Below are positions 26,801-35,672 of a stretch of DNA of 64,000 nt, in pieces. Position numbers and translations under genes: made by a program. This DNA comes from Alkalitalea saponilacus (lineage in GTDB: Bacteria; Bacteroidota; Bacteroidia; Bacteroidales; Marinilabiliaceae), in assembly GCF_900168165.1 (NCBI RefSeq), contig NZ_FUYV01000003.1, positions 124,001-188,000 of the forward strand. Reading direction: 5' to 3'. The number at the start of each line of letters is the position of its first letter. The stretch's first letter is position 1. The notes beneath the pieces are model-generated. The model did no database searches. It was not told the origin of the DNA and worked only from the letters and a program-made list of their open reading frames with translations.

Positions 26801-27116
26801 CAAAGATGGCGATGAAACAGAAATTCCACGAGCTCTTTTTGGACACGGTTATAATTGGCTTGGAAGTGACCGTTTTGTAGAGGATGGTTCATTTTTACGA
26901 TTCCGACATCTTACAATCAATTATTCTGTTCCAAGTAATAATTTGAACTATTTCCGGCAATTAAGTTTTTACCTGACTATAAACAATCTTTATGTTTGGA
27001 CCAATTATTCAGGTGTGGATCCAGAAGTTGGAACAGATTGGCGCGGTATTGCAGTTGACAGATCACATACACCTCGATCCAGAGACTTTACCTTGGGCGT
27101 AACGGCAATATTCTAA
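23826..27116 (+). CDS. SusC/RagA-family TonB-linked outer-membrane transporter
   Basis: 1096 residues from the ATG at 23826. An ATG at 23808 adds six residues ahead of the signal peptide. After a signal peptide ending MQAQ, a carboxypeptidase-regulatory-like domain (about 25-105, GTVTSSTDGETLIGVNV... ) leads to the plug. Plug lines are GRVPGFDIVGSSGDPGSG, MRIRGTASINANAQPLIVLN and ITVLRDAASTAIWGSRGANG, the SusC signature. The remaining residues form a 22-strand barrel that ends TLGVTAIF. The protein imports oligosaccharides into the periplasm using TonB energy. Its partner SusD lies 183 bases downstream. The enzymes around it suggest beta-glucan oligosaccharides. Confidence 0.95.
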   Translation: MKINFSALTFILCMLFLCGDYMQAQESNVVVQGTVTSSTDGETLIGVNVIEIDNTNRMVGATVTDLNGRYLLVVRNPQNRLVFSFISFVSQSIEVGDQRRIDVQLQEEVQELMDVTITAERTYSDGAFAIPQREISMAMSTISSQAFEGVQVTSLDDALQGRVPGFDIVGSSGDPGSGSTMRIRGTASINANAQPLIVLNGIPYEQPIDPNFDFSSANEEQFANMLSINPDDIEEITVLRDAASTAIWGSRGANGVLQIRTKEGTRGPTRVQYSYRMTRATIPQGIRMLTGDDYTMMIRQAYFNPFQNEAAANIPELMYDPTFPEYQNFNNNVNWFDEVTRTGYKHDHYITLTGGGERARFRVSGGFLEEQGTVIGNSLSRISSRAYLDYAVSNRIRFISEFSFTYTNHDRPWRENNEAPTILDLAYRKMPNVSVYQQDLQGNSTNIYYNISRDSDLHPSQRDMFNPVAVANLATSNIQNYRILPTFRLQYDMLPRTDRQMLRYNMFVSFDVNNDKTSRFLPAEASNMVWTSDRVNLADHNDSENVTVYTDHNISWQPNIANPNHFLLLYGSVQATTGSNMRHRNATANLPSGQIVDASALGFINDFNTDRYSYRSNALLLRGHYSYLSRYILSAVFRRDGSTKFGANYKYGNFPGVSAKWIISDEMFMDFSNNWLSMLAIRPSWGITGNQPVHEYLHFSRYSPYGSYMDMSATRPSTLQLSDLRWETTTSLNYGFDIGFLDDRYNLKLDFYNQRTEDLLMRDLSIPSSSGHGLIPWQNVGTMDNKGWEVELWTSNAIRANDWTIDFNFNIANFVNTIVELRDDILDNYNSDFNFENGSYLTRVQEGNPFGSIYGFRFKGVYQYDEYIQGVQESAPVARDRNGNVILDANGVPLPMMFAFGRSNQYQFRGGDAIYEDINNDGSIDELDIVYLGDSNPDFSGGFGATIRFRNWRMTPFFNFRVGHKIVNEAKMHAENMYTNNNQSTAVNWRWRKDGDETEIPRALFGHGYNWLGSDRFVEDGSFLRFRHLTINYSVPSNNLNYFRQLSFYLTINNLYVWTNYSGVDPEVGTDWRGIAVDRSHTPRSRDFTLGVTAIF

Positions 27117-27299
27117 CCATGAATTAAATTTTTATCAGGCAAATGATTGTATTGAACTTTGGCTGATGTGAGATTGAAAAAACAAATAGAATAAGATATG
27201 AACATGAGAGAATTTAGCAAGAAGAATAGAATGAAATCCGATTTTGCAACAACTCATGTCCATTGCATTCTGCCAATGAATAAATTTAATTATACTCTA

Positions 27300-28862
27300 A
27301 TGAAAAAGATATTTTCAATAGTGATGATGACCGGATTGATCTTTGTTTTTTCCGGTTGTGATGACTGGCTGGATCTCAAACCTGAAGGTGAAGTAGTTTT
27401 AGAGGATTTCTGGCAAGATGAAAGTCATGTAATGCAGGTTTTGGCTGCATGTTATCAGTCGTTGACTGAAGGTGGGGCGATGGAGCGAATGTTGATGTGG
27501 GGTGAGGTGCGTTCTGACAATATTATGCCTGGAAACTTGCCCAATGATCATGGCGCTGCTACAGATATGTTGAGAATGATGAATTTTGATATCATTCCTA
27601 ATAATCGATATGCTCAATGGGGGCCATTTTATACCACCATTAATTATTGTAATACATTTTTGCACTTTGCTCCCGAAGTCGTTAGACGTGACGAGAATTT
27701 TACGGAAAATCGGTTGCGCTCTCTTACAGCCGAGGTGTTAACAATCAGAGCATTGTCCTATTTTTATTTGGTTCGTGCTTTTCGTGATGTTCCATGGATT
27801 GAGCAACCAAGTATCGATGATGATCAGGATTATCGTGTGCCTAAATCACCAGAGGATGAAATACTTGATAAACTGGAAGAGGATCTTAGGTATGCTTTGA
27901 TTTATGCAAGAGAGACTTTTGAAACCAATCGTCATACTAAGGGGCGGGTTACACGGAATGCTATTCGTGCACTGTTGGTTGATATTTATCTGTGGCGCGA
28001 AAAGTATGAAGAGAGTGTTGCTATGGCTGATGCCATCATCAATGATTCTCAGTTCAGCCTTGTTTCCGGAGAGGCTCTGTTACAGCAGGTGTTTTATAGC
28101 GGGAATTCCACTGAATCCATATTTGAGTTGCAATTTGATACTGATAACCGTTTTAATCAAGTTATTTACAATTTTTATGGTGGAAGTGGAAATACCATAG
28201 GGCACTGGCAACTTAATTATAATTTGGTAAGTCCCACTAATACGTTCCGTATCTTCAACCGACCTAATTCTGGGAATGTGATAGAGAGTGTAGATGATAT
28301 CCGTCAAAAGGATTTTGCCAGAACCATTGTGGATATGGTTTTCCCTTTCAAGTATGTAGGCTTGCGAACTGAAAGTGCGGCTGGAGTTAGCTCATATTTT
28401 TACCGGTCTACTACTGCTAATTGGATATTTTATCGCCTTTCAGATATTAAGCTGATGAAGGCTGAAGCTCTGATCCAAATGGGCGAGGCTCATTATGCCG
28501 AAGCTATGGACTTAATTAATACTGTATATCTGCGATCTAATTTTGACGAATTCCAGCAACCACTTCTGTTGGATCACTACAATTCAAGGTTGGAATTGGA
28601 AGGATTATTATACAGAGAACGTCAACGTGAACTGATGTTTGAGGGAAAACGATATTTTGATTTGTTACGTATTGCACGTCGGGAGAATAATCCCGGTTCA
28701 CTGCTAAATGTTGTTGCACGCAAGGTTACGTCTCTTCCTACGGATAAGTTGTCGTCCATGGATGCGCTCTATCTTCCTATTCACATCAGTGAGTTAAGAA
28801 ACAACCGGGCTTTGGAACAAAATCCCTATTATTTGTTAAGTGATCAATCTATCAACTGGTAA
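27300..28862 (+). CDS. SusD/RagB-family surface glycan-binding lipoprotein
   Basis: 520 residues from the ATG at 27300 (MKKIFSIVMMTGLIFVFSGC, Cys20 followed by DDW). In-frame ATGs upstream at 27198 and 27276 would put a long hydrophilic stretch before the signal. The N-terminal RagB lines (DLKPEGEV, DFWQDESHVMQVLAACYQS), TPR-like helices with ALSYFYLVRAFRDVP and RALLVDIYLWREKYEES, and the C-terminal RQRELMFEGKRYFDLLRIAR are all characteristic. It sits as a lid on the SusC barrel encoded just upstream and delivers bound oligosaccharide. The next gene starts 10 bases after its stop, indicating an operon. Confidence 0.95.
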   Translation: MKKIFSIVMMTGLIFVFSGCDDWLDLKPEGEVVLEDFWQDESHVMQVLAACYQSLTEGGAMERMLMWGEVRSDNIMPGNLPNDHGAATDMLRMMNFDIIPNNRYAQWGPFYTTINYCNTFLHFAPEVVRRDENFTENRLRSLTAEVLTIRALSYFYLVRAFRDVPWIEQPSIDDDQDYRVPKSPEDEILDKLEEDLRYALIYARETFETNRHTKGRVTRNAIRALLVDIYLWREKYEESVAMADAIINDSQFSLVSGEALLQQVFYSGNSTESIFELQFDTDNRFNQVIYNFYGGSGNTIGHWQLNYNLVSPTNTFRIFNRPNSGNVIESVDDIRQKDFARTIVDMVFPFKYVGLRTESAAGVSSYFYRSTTANWIFYRLSDIKLMKAEALIQMGEAHYAEAMDLINTVYLRSNFDEFQQPLLLDHYNSRLELEGLLYRERQRELMFEGKRYFDLLRIARRENNPGSLLNVVARKVTSLPTDKLSSMDALYLPIHISELRNNRALEQNPYYLLSDQSINW

Positions 28863-28872
28863 ATAAAGTATT

Positions 28873-30831
28873 ATGGATAGTAAAAATATTTTTAATCAAA
28901 AAAGAAACACATTCAAGGTAATGAATGTGTTGACGAAATCACTGCCTGCTATCATGTTGGTTTTGTCGGTTGGTCTCTTTAGTGGTTGCAATGATGATGA
29001 TATTGGTGAAAACTACTACACATTTCGAGGCGAAACAATTGGTCAGTATATTGAGGCACGCCCTGAGAGATTTTCTGAATTTGAAAAAATGCTGGAGTTA
29101 TCTGGTGTAATGGGTTTGTTAAATGCATATGGAAGCTATACCGTGTTTTTGCCAGAAAACGATGCCATGATTGCATTGTATAGTTCCAGAGGAAAATCTT
29201 CAGTAGAAGATTTTCCGGTTGATACAATTCGTAGAATTGTACATGATCACATCATTAGAAACTTTGAGGTTCCTTCTATGGAGTTCACAGCAGGAACCCT
29301 TCCATATCTAACCATGACTGGTCGATCATTAAACATCCAAATCCAGAGTACAGGTGGAGGATATAATTTTGTTGTGAACGAACTTTCAGTTATTCGTAAT
29401 CGTGATATCGCGGCTCATAATGGGATTATACATGTTATAGATAAAGTTATAGAGCCCAGTGATCTGACCGTGGTTGAAGCCTTTTCACAGGATGATCGAT
29501 TTTCTCTCATGTATCAAGCTCTGGTTGAAACTGAGCTTTACCAGGAATTGCTAAAAATAAGAGATGAGGATTATGTTATCCCGGCTGAATATGCCGATTT
29601 GCCAGTGACCAATAACATTGGAAGTTTAAATGTAGTTCCTCAGGAAAGATTGTATGGTTTTACCATTTTTGCAGTTAGCGATGTTACTCTTGCCGAATAT
29701 GGAATAAATTCTCTGGAAGATATGGCAGCCTATGCAGCAACTGTTTATGACAGAATGTACCCCAATGATTCGGGTATCGAAGACATTACAAACAGAAGAA
29801 ATAGTTTGAACAGGTTTATTGCATATCATTTGGTGAACAAAAAGCTTCCACGACATTTGTTGATCGAAGCATACGACAATACCGGATCGAATTCAACGGA
29901 AAGTCATTCTGTTAAATCTGTAGATATGTTTGAGTACATTGAGCCAATGGCTCCAAACACATTGTTGGAGATAAGAACTTTCAGGGATAATAATGAATAC
30001 GATGTGTTCAATATGATCCCGTCTTCCGGTCAAGCGATTCGTTTAGTTCTTGATAATGTTGATAATGATGCATTAAACGGTGTTTACCATGAAATTGACG
30101 GAATTCTGTTATATAATGAGGAAGTTGAGCAGATGTTATCCAGCAAGAGAATTAGAATGAATTCTGCCAGTTTTTTCCCCGAATTAACTAATAACAATAT
30201 CCGAGTGGGTAATAGAAGAGGTGGTTATCCATCGGAAAGATATTATTTCCCTAGAGGTTATATCGAACGCGTAGATGTTTCAGAAACCACAGAATTTGGA
30301 TATTTTAACTCTGATGACCGATTTGTTAATTACCAGGGAGATGAAGTGTTCCTCTTAGGAATGTACGAGTTTACCATCGTTACCCCACCTGTTCCACCCG
30401 GAACTTACGAAGTTCGATTTGGATTTGTAGCAACAGGAAACAGAGGTGCTGCTCAGTTGTATTGGAACGGAATCCCCAGCGGGATTCCTTTGGATCTGTC
30501 CAGAAATGCAGGACATGCATCAATAGGTTACATTGCACCGGGTAGCGATCCGAACGATCCTGAGGGTTTTGAGAATGACCGAATGATGCGCAACCGTGGG
30601 TATATGAAAGCTCCTGCCAGTTTCAGGGTCATCAACGGAACATGGTATGGACATTCAACACAGTCTGCACGTCAAGGCCCATCTGCATTAAGAAGAATAC
30701 TCGGTATTTATACTTTTGACGAGGCAAAGAACCATGAGTTTACTGTACGTGCGGCGCGTTCAGGAGAATTTATGTTCGATTATCTAGAGTTTGTTCCCGT
30801 GGAGGTGTTGGAATTTGAGGATATTTATTAA
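28873..30831 (+). CDS. FAS1 lipoprotein with C-terminal beta-sandwich domain
   Basis: 652 residues. The lipobox is GLFSGC with Cys39, then NDDD, an acidic surface-export signal; a start at residue 17 (28921) is also possible. Two FAS1 domains occupy about 50-195 (GSYTVFLPENDAMIAL) and about 200-405 (GFTIFAVSDVTLAEYG). The last 230 residues (about 420-650) form an all-beta domain with FFPRGY..R and 'PPGTYEVRFGFVATGNRGAAQLYWNG', which I associate with the DUF5108-like C-terminal module of Bacteroides FAS1 proteins and which may bind glycan. It lies 10 bases after SusD and 2 bases before the next frame, so it belongs to the operon. Confidence 0.85.
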   Translation: MDSKNIFNQKRNTFKVMNVLTKSLPAIMLVLSVGLFSGCNDDDIGENYYTFRGETIGQYIEARPERFSEFEKMLELSGVMGLLNAYGSYTVFLPENDAMIALYSSRGKSSVEDFPVDTIRRIVHDHIIRNFEVPSMEFTAGTLPYLTMTGRSLNIQIQSTGGGYNFVVNELSVIRNRDIAAHNGIIHVIDKVIEPSDLTVVEAFSQDDRFSLMYQALVETELYQELLKIRDEDYVIPAEYADLPVTNNIGSLNVVPQERLYGFTIFAVSDVTLAEYGINSLEDMAAYAATVYDRMYPNDSGIEDITNRRNSLNRFIAYHLVNKKLPRHLLIEAYDNTGSNSTESHSVKSVDMFEYIEPMAPNTLLEIRTFRDNNEYDVFNMIPSSGQAIRLVLDNVDNDALNGVYHEIDGILLYNEEVEQMLSSKRIRMNSASFFPELTNNNIRVGNRRGGYPSERYYFPRGYIERVDVSETTEFGYFNSDDRFVNYQGDEVFLLGMYEFTIVTPPVPPGTYEVRFGFVATGNRGAAQLYWNGIPSGIPLDLSRNAGHASIGYIAPGSDPNDPEGFENDRMMRNRGYMKAPASFRVINGTWYGHSTQSARQGPSALRRILGIYTFDEAKNHEFTVRAARSGEFMFDYLEFVPVEVLEFEDIY

Positions 30832-30854
30832 ACGTGGATTATAATTTTTTATAT

Positions 30855-32399
30855 ATGAAAAGGACAGCATTATATCGCATTTTTAGCGTATTAATTCTGG
30901 TCATGACCTTGGTGTTAACAAGCTGTAATGATTCATGGGATGATCATTACTCAAAATCAACCAAAGTTGTTTCCGATCAGACTTTATACGGGTATATTAA
31001 TTCAAAACCTGAACTAAGCACTTTTGCAGAAATGCTGCGCATTTCCGGGTATGATAAAGTTATTAATTCTGATCAGTCCTATACTGTATGGGCACCAAAC
31101 AATGCTGCACTGGAAGGTGTAGATTTGCAAAACGAAGATTTGGTTGTAGAAATTGTTCGAAACCATATAGCCAGGAGTATTTTTTCTACATCAGGCGTAA
31201 TGTTAAGCAGAGTGAGTATGCTTAACGGTAAGTATGTTACATTTATTCGTGAAGAGGCCGGATTTAGCTTTGGGCGAATGCTCCTAAGCGAGGGGAATAC
31301 CTTGCTGAAGAATGGATTGTTACATATTATTGATGGATACGTTCCATATACCAATAACATTTGGGAGCATATTGGTAGGACATCTGGGTTAGATTCATTG
31401 CGTAGTTTTCTCTATAGACAAGATCGATTTGTGTTTGATCCTGTAAATAGTGTTGAGATTGGTTATAATGAAGACGACCAGCCTATTTATGATTCAATTT
31501 TTGTTTACCGCAATTTGGTTTTAGATCGTCTTGGCCATATTAATGATGAGGATAGTATATATACAGCGCTTCTTCCAAACAACGATGCGTGGAATGAGGC
31601 CTATGAGAAAATACGTCCATATTTCAATATCCCGGATGTTTTTGGTGGGGCAGGAAGAGCCCATTTTATTACACAATTTACCATTATTCAGGATTTGTTT
31701 TACAGAGGAGTTTATGAAAGTCCAGAGGCAATGCCTTATATGACATCTACCAATGGAAATACGATGTATAATCCGGCTAGCTTGTTTTCGAATACTGTTG
31801 CGCAGGAGTTGAGCAATGGTTGGGTTTATCAAACAGCTTCCATACAGATTTCAGACACAGCTTCATGGTTTAAACCAATTTTGGTTGAAGCAGAATTTCC
31901 TCAAGGACGTACCAATGCAAACAGCAGTATTCTTCAACGTAATAGCCAAGGTTCAGGGTTTGATATATCTGACGACAGGTACATTGTTGTAGAGCCCACC
32001 GGCTTGAGTAACGTTGCTCAACCATCAGTGACCTTTCAAATTCCAAATACGTTATCTGCTACTTATAATATTCATGTAGTTTTTGTGCCGGAAGCAATTG
32101 TAAATCCAAGCAATCCAAGGCCAAATAAAGCAAACTTTACCTTGGTATCCATTAATACAACCACAGGTCGTATTCGCAGGAATCCAATCACACCTTCAAA
32201 CAATGTGACAGATGCGCATGAAGTGACAAGGATGCATTTGGGTGAATTTACTTTTGATTTTGCTAATGTAGTTGATCAGGAGTATCCTTCTGTCCCTGTG
32301 GTATTGGAAGTAACCAATGCTGTCCGAACCGATGAGACTGCTGAGTTTAGCAGAACAATGCGTATCGATTGTATCATTTTAGAACCCGTAATTGAGTAA
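30855..32399 (+). CDS. FAS1 lipoprotein with C-terminal beta-sandwich domain
   Basis: 514 residues from the ATG at 30855; an ATG at 30834 directly after the previous stop adds seven residues. The signal peptide MKRTALYRIFSVLILVMTLV ends in LTSC, followed by NDSWDD. FAS1 domain 1 has SYTVWAPNNAALEGVD (about 75-90). A second, more divergent FAS1 (about 180-290) has YTALLPNNDAWNEA. The C-terminal 170 residues are beta-rich (VEPTGLSNVAQPSVTFQIPN). It is homologous in layout to the preceding gene, so the two arose by tandem duplication and divergence. It overlaps or abuts the following SusC gene. A glycan-binding partner of the second SusCD is inferred. Confidence 0.85.
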   Translation: MKRTALYRIFSVLILVMTLVLTSCNDSWDDHYSKSTKVVSDQTLYGYINSKPELSTFAEMLRISGYDKVINSDQSYTVWAPNNAALEGVDLQNEDLVVEIVRNHIARSIFSTSGVMLSRVSMLNGKYVTFIREEAGFSFGRMLLSEGNTLLKNGLLHIIDGYVPYTNNIWEHIGRTSGLDSLRSFLYRQDRFVFDPVNSVEIGYNEDDQPIYDSIFVYRNLVLDRLGHINDEDSIYTALLPNNDAWNEAYEKIRPYFNIPDVFGGAGRAHFITQFTIIQDLFYRGVYESPEAMPYMTSTNGNTMYNPASLFSNTVAQELSNGWVYQTASIQISDTASWFKPILVEAEFPQGRTNANSSILQRNSQGSGFDISDDRYIVVEPTGLSNVAQPSVTFQIPNTLSATYNIHVVFVPEAIVNPSNPRPNKANFTLVSINTTTGRIRRNPITPSNNVTDAHEVTRMHLGEFTFDFANVVDQEYPSVPVVLEVTNAVRTDETAEFSRTMRIDCIILEPVIE

Positions 32400-32475
32400 G
32401 GGGATGCTAAATATTATTTTGATGATAATGAAACACAATATCTTAAGAAACCATGGCTTTAGAGCCAGCGCACTG

Positions 32476-35400
32476 ATGAAAAGCCTGAGGATTTTAATGG
32501 TCTTTGGAGCTATAGCAATGTTTTCTACGGTATCCGGTAATGTTGCTCCTCAGGGAGATGATTCTTTCTCAGTTCACGTTTTAGTGCGGGATGCAAATAC
32601 CGGACAATCTGTATTAACTGCCCGGATTGAGGCTGTTAATAACCCCGCTGCCGCAACTCTTCAGGATGATGAAAGTTATATCATAAGCCTTACTTCGTCC
32701 AACGAAATTCTTCGAATTGAGGCCTTTGGTTATGGCACGCGTGAAGTCCCTTTGAGAGGAAGAGAACGTCTTGAAATTGATTTGTTTCCAGATATATTCA
32801 CCGACAATTATCGGGAGATTGAAAGTTTAAAGGGCCCTGTTCGTAAAAGCTTTATGCCTTTGGCATATGGCGAAACCAGGGATGTCGATCATCCGTCAAT
32901 TTTAACCATCGATGATGTCATTAAAACCCGTTTAGGTGGAAATGTGAGATCTGTAAATCGTTCCGGTGTTGCAGGAATGGGATCTTCCATGTTTATTCGT
33001 GGATTCAATTCACTAAACATGAATGCGCAGCCGTTAATTATTGTAGATGGTGTTATATGGAACAGCCTTTATGATGTAAACTCAATACATACCGGATATT
33101 TTGGCAACACATTGGCTGACCTGGATTTAAATGATGTTGAGAGTATTAGTGTGATCAAAGATGGTACTTCCATTTATGGAAGCAAAGGTGCTAATGGAGT
33201 TATCCTTATTAAAACCAGAAGAGGAGAGGGGGTTGTTACCCAAATAGAATTTAATGCTTATGGAGGAATCACCACTCAACCTGAATCATTGCCTGTTATG
33301 GGGGGAGATCAATTCAGAATCTATGCATCTGAACTTCTGGGAACAACCAATATTCACCGAAGTGAATACAGCGAATTTGGCTTTTTAATGACTGATCCAT
33401 CTCGCCCGGGATACAACCGTTTTCATAATAACACAAACTGGGATAATGAGGTATATCGGACTGGTTTAACCCATTCATACCATGTAAGTGTGAACGGTGG
33501 TGATAATATGGCATTATACGCTCTTTCTGTTGGATATACAGGTGTTGAAGGTGTTGTAAGAGACACAAGAATGGAAAGGTTAACCACCAGATTTAATGCT
33601 GATTTTGATCTTTCTGAACTTTTTACTTTAGGATTGAATGTATCTTTTTCAAATGTTGACAGGGAACTGTTTGATGACGGAGTTGTATTTCATACATCTC
33701 CTACTTATCTGGCTATGATCAAGTCACCATTTTTAAATCCATATACTTTTACCTCTGCCGGTGTACAATCCAATGATCACGAAGATAGTGATGAGTTTGG
33801 CATCAGTAACCCAAGTGCAGTTATGGATCGCTCCTTAAATGTTAACAAGCATTACCGATTTTCATTGGGTGCAAAACCCACCTTTTATATATCCCCAAGG
33901 CTTCAGTTGAGTACTCACTTTGATTATAGTCTCGACAAAGTCAAGGAGACTTATTTCAGACCTATTTTGGGGGTGGCTGATATTGATTTACCTGGGTATG
34001 GCGTTTCAGAAAATATGTTTATGTCTCAGCAAATGCGTAATGTTGCTATTTTTGACGACACACGGTTGACTTATCGCAATACGTTTGATCATGTGCATAG
34101 AATTGATGCTATGGCTGGCTGGCGTTTCCTATCCAATTACTACGAATTGGATTATGGAGAAGGGCATAACTCTGGAACGGATCAAAGAAGAAATCTTTAT
34201 GGAGACATGGAGTTTCGTTTTATTGATGGAATTAATGACAGAATCAGGTCAATTGCCAATTATGCTAATGTAGAGTACAGTTTTGATAACCGCTATTTTG
34301 TAACGGCTGGTGTTTCAATGGATGCATCTTCCCGTTTTGGAAAAGAGACAGAAGGTGGCTTTCAGATGTTAGGCCACAGCTGGGGTGTGTTTCCATCATT
34401 AAATGCCGGATGGCTTATCTCTTCTGAAGAATTCATGGCCGGAGCAGATTTTATTGACCGTTTAAAGATTCGTGCAGGTTATGGAATTTCTGGTAATGAT
34501 GACATTGCCGCTTTTTCCAGAGATTCTTATCTTATATCTAAACCTTATATGAATCGAGCGAATGGTTTAATCATTGGTAATATTGCTAACACATCTATTC
34601 AATGGGAAACAACTTCCAAAGCAACTTTTGGATTTGATGCCATCATGCTAAATGACAGGGTCGCATTATCTGCAGGGATATTCCACCATAATACAAAAGA
34701 TTTGCTGGGTTTAAAAGAACTTCCGGAAGTGGCCGGACAGGGATATTATTGGCAAAATGGTGGAGAACTTCAAAATCAAGGGTTTGATTTTTCAACCAAT
34801 GTTAAGGTGATCAACAACAGTAATTTCAAGTGGGAACTTGGAGCCAGCATCGGACATTATAGAAATGAAATAGTTTCACTTCCTGATGGAGATTATACTA
34901 CAACCATTTATGGTGCAGAAATTCTCACATCTGTTGGAAATCCTGCAGGTCTCTTTTATGGATATAAAACCAATGGTGTTTTTGCAACAGAAGCTGAAGC
35001 TTTAGCTGCTGGATTGTTAATGACCAATTCTCAAGGACACACTTACCTTTTTGGAGCAGGAGATGTTCATTTCGAAGATGTTGATGGTGATGGTTTCATT
35101 ACCGCCAATGACAAACAGATTATTGGTGATCCAAATCCGGATTTTTATGGCTCATTTAATACCCGACTTGGTTATAAGAATTTTACATTTGATGCTTTCT
35201 TTACATACTCTGTAGGCAACGATGTTTATAACCATTTAAGAGCCAGTTTGGAGTCTGGTAGTGATTTCAGTAATCAGTCAACCGCCATGCTCACTCGATG
35301 GAGAGCAGAAGGTCAACAAACCAATCAGCCACGTGCATACTATGGAGATCCAATGGGGAACTCAAGATTTTCTGATCGATGGATAGAAGATGGGTCATTT

Positions 35401-35625
35401 CTTAAGCTAAAGAGCATAAAACTAAACTATAAGGTTCCTGTGCAGAGTAACTGGCTGGGCGGTCTGGATGTTTGGGTAGCGGCCAATAATCTTTGGACAA
35501 TGACAGATTATCTTGGTCGGGATCCTGAAGTTTCTGTTGGAAACGGAGTCCTATATCAAGGTATAGATGCAGGTCTTCTTCCATCTACCAAGAGCTTTTT
35601 TGTAGGAGTTAAAATGAATCTCTAA
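32476..35625 (+). CDS. SusC/RagA-family TonB-linked outer-membrane transporter, second copy
   Basis: 1049 residues from the ATG at 32476 (MKSLRILMVFGAIAMFSTVS); ATGs at 32392 and 32428 only lengthen the N-terminus, and the first of them overlaps the previous gene. The N-terminal extension (about 20-95) is divergent from the usual carboxypeptidase-regulatory domain. The plug has FIRGFNSLNMNAQPLIIVDG and ISVIKDGTSIYGSKGANGVI; the barrel closes in KSFFVGVKMNL. It is clearly distinct from the first SusC in its N-terminal and plug residues, so it probably handles another oligosaccharide size or type. It forms a pair with the SusD 47 bases downstream. Confidence 0.94.
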   Translation: MKSLRILMVFGAIAMFSTVSGNVAPQGDDSFSVHVLVRDANTGQSVLTARIEAVNNPAAATLQDDESYIISLTSSNEILRIEAFGYGTREVPLRGRERLEIDLFPDIFTDNYREIESLKGPVRKSFMPLAYGETRDVDHPSILTIDDVIKTRLGGNVRSVNRSGVAGMGSSMFIRGFNSLNMNAQPLIIVDGVIWNSLYDVNSIHTGYFGNTLADLDLNDVESISVIKDGTSIYGSKGANGVILIKTRRGEGVVTQIEFNAYGGITTQPESLPVMGGDQFRIYASELLGTTNIHRSEYSEFGFLMTDPSRPGYNRFHNNTNWDNEVYRTGLTHSYHVSVNGGDNMALYALSVGYTGVEGVVRDTRMERLTTRFNADFDLSELFTLGLNVSFSNVDRELFDDGVVFHTSPTYLAMIKSPFLNPYTFTSAGVQSNDHEDSDEFGISNPSAVMDRSLNVNKHYRFSLGAKPTFYISPRLQLSTHFDYSLDKVKETYFRPILGVADIDLPGYGVSENMFMSQQMRNVAIFDDTRLTYRNTFDHVHRIDAMAGWRFLSNYYELDYGEGHNSGTDQRRNLYGDMEFRFIDGINDRIRSIANYANVEYSFDNRYFVTAGVSMDASSRFGKETEGGFQMLGHSWGVFPSLNAGWLISSEEFMAGADFIDRLKIRAGYGISGNDDIAAFSRDSYLISKPYMNRANGLIIGNIANTSIQWETTSKATFGFDAIMLNDRVALSAGIFHHNTKDLLGLKELPEVAGQGYYWQNGGELQNQGFDFSTNVKVINNSNFKWELGASIGHYRNEIVSLPDGDYTTTIYGAEILTSVGNPAGLFYGYKTNGVFATEAEALAAGLLMTNSQGHTYLFGAGDVHFEDVDGDGFITANDKQIIGDPNPDFYGSFNTRLGYKNFTFDAFFTYSVGNDVYNHLRASLESGSDFSNQSTAMLTRWRAEGQQTNQPRAYYGDPMGNSRFSDRWIEDGSFLKLKSIKLNYKVPVQSNWLGGLDVWVAANNLWTMTDYLGRDPEVSVGNGVLYQGIDAGLLPSTKSFFVGVKMNL

Positions 35626-35672
35626 CAGAACGTACTGTATAATTTTAGCAGATATTTTATTCTGTAGCATAA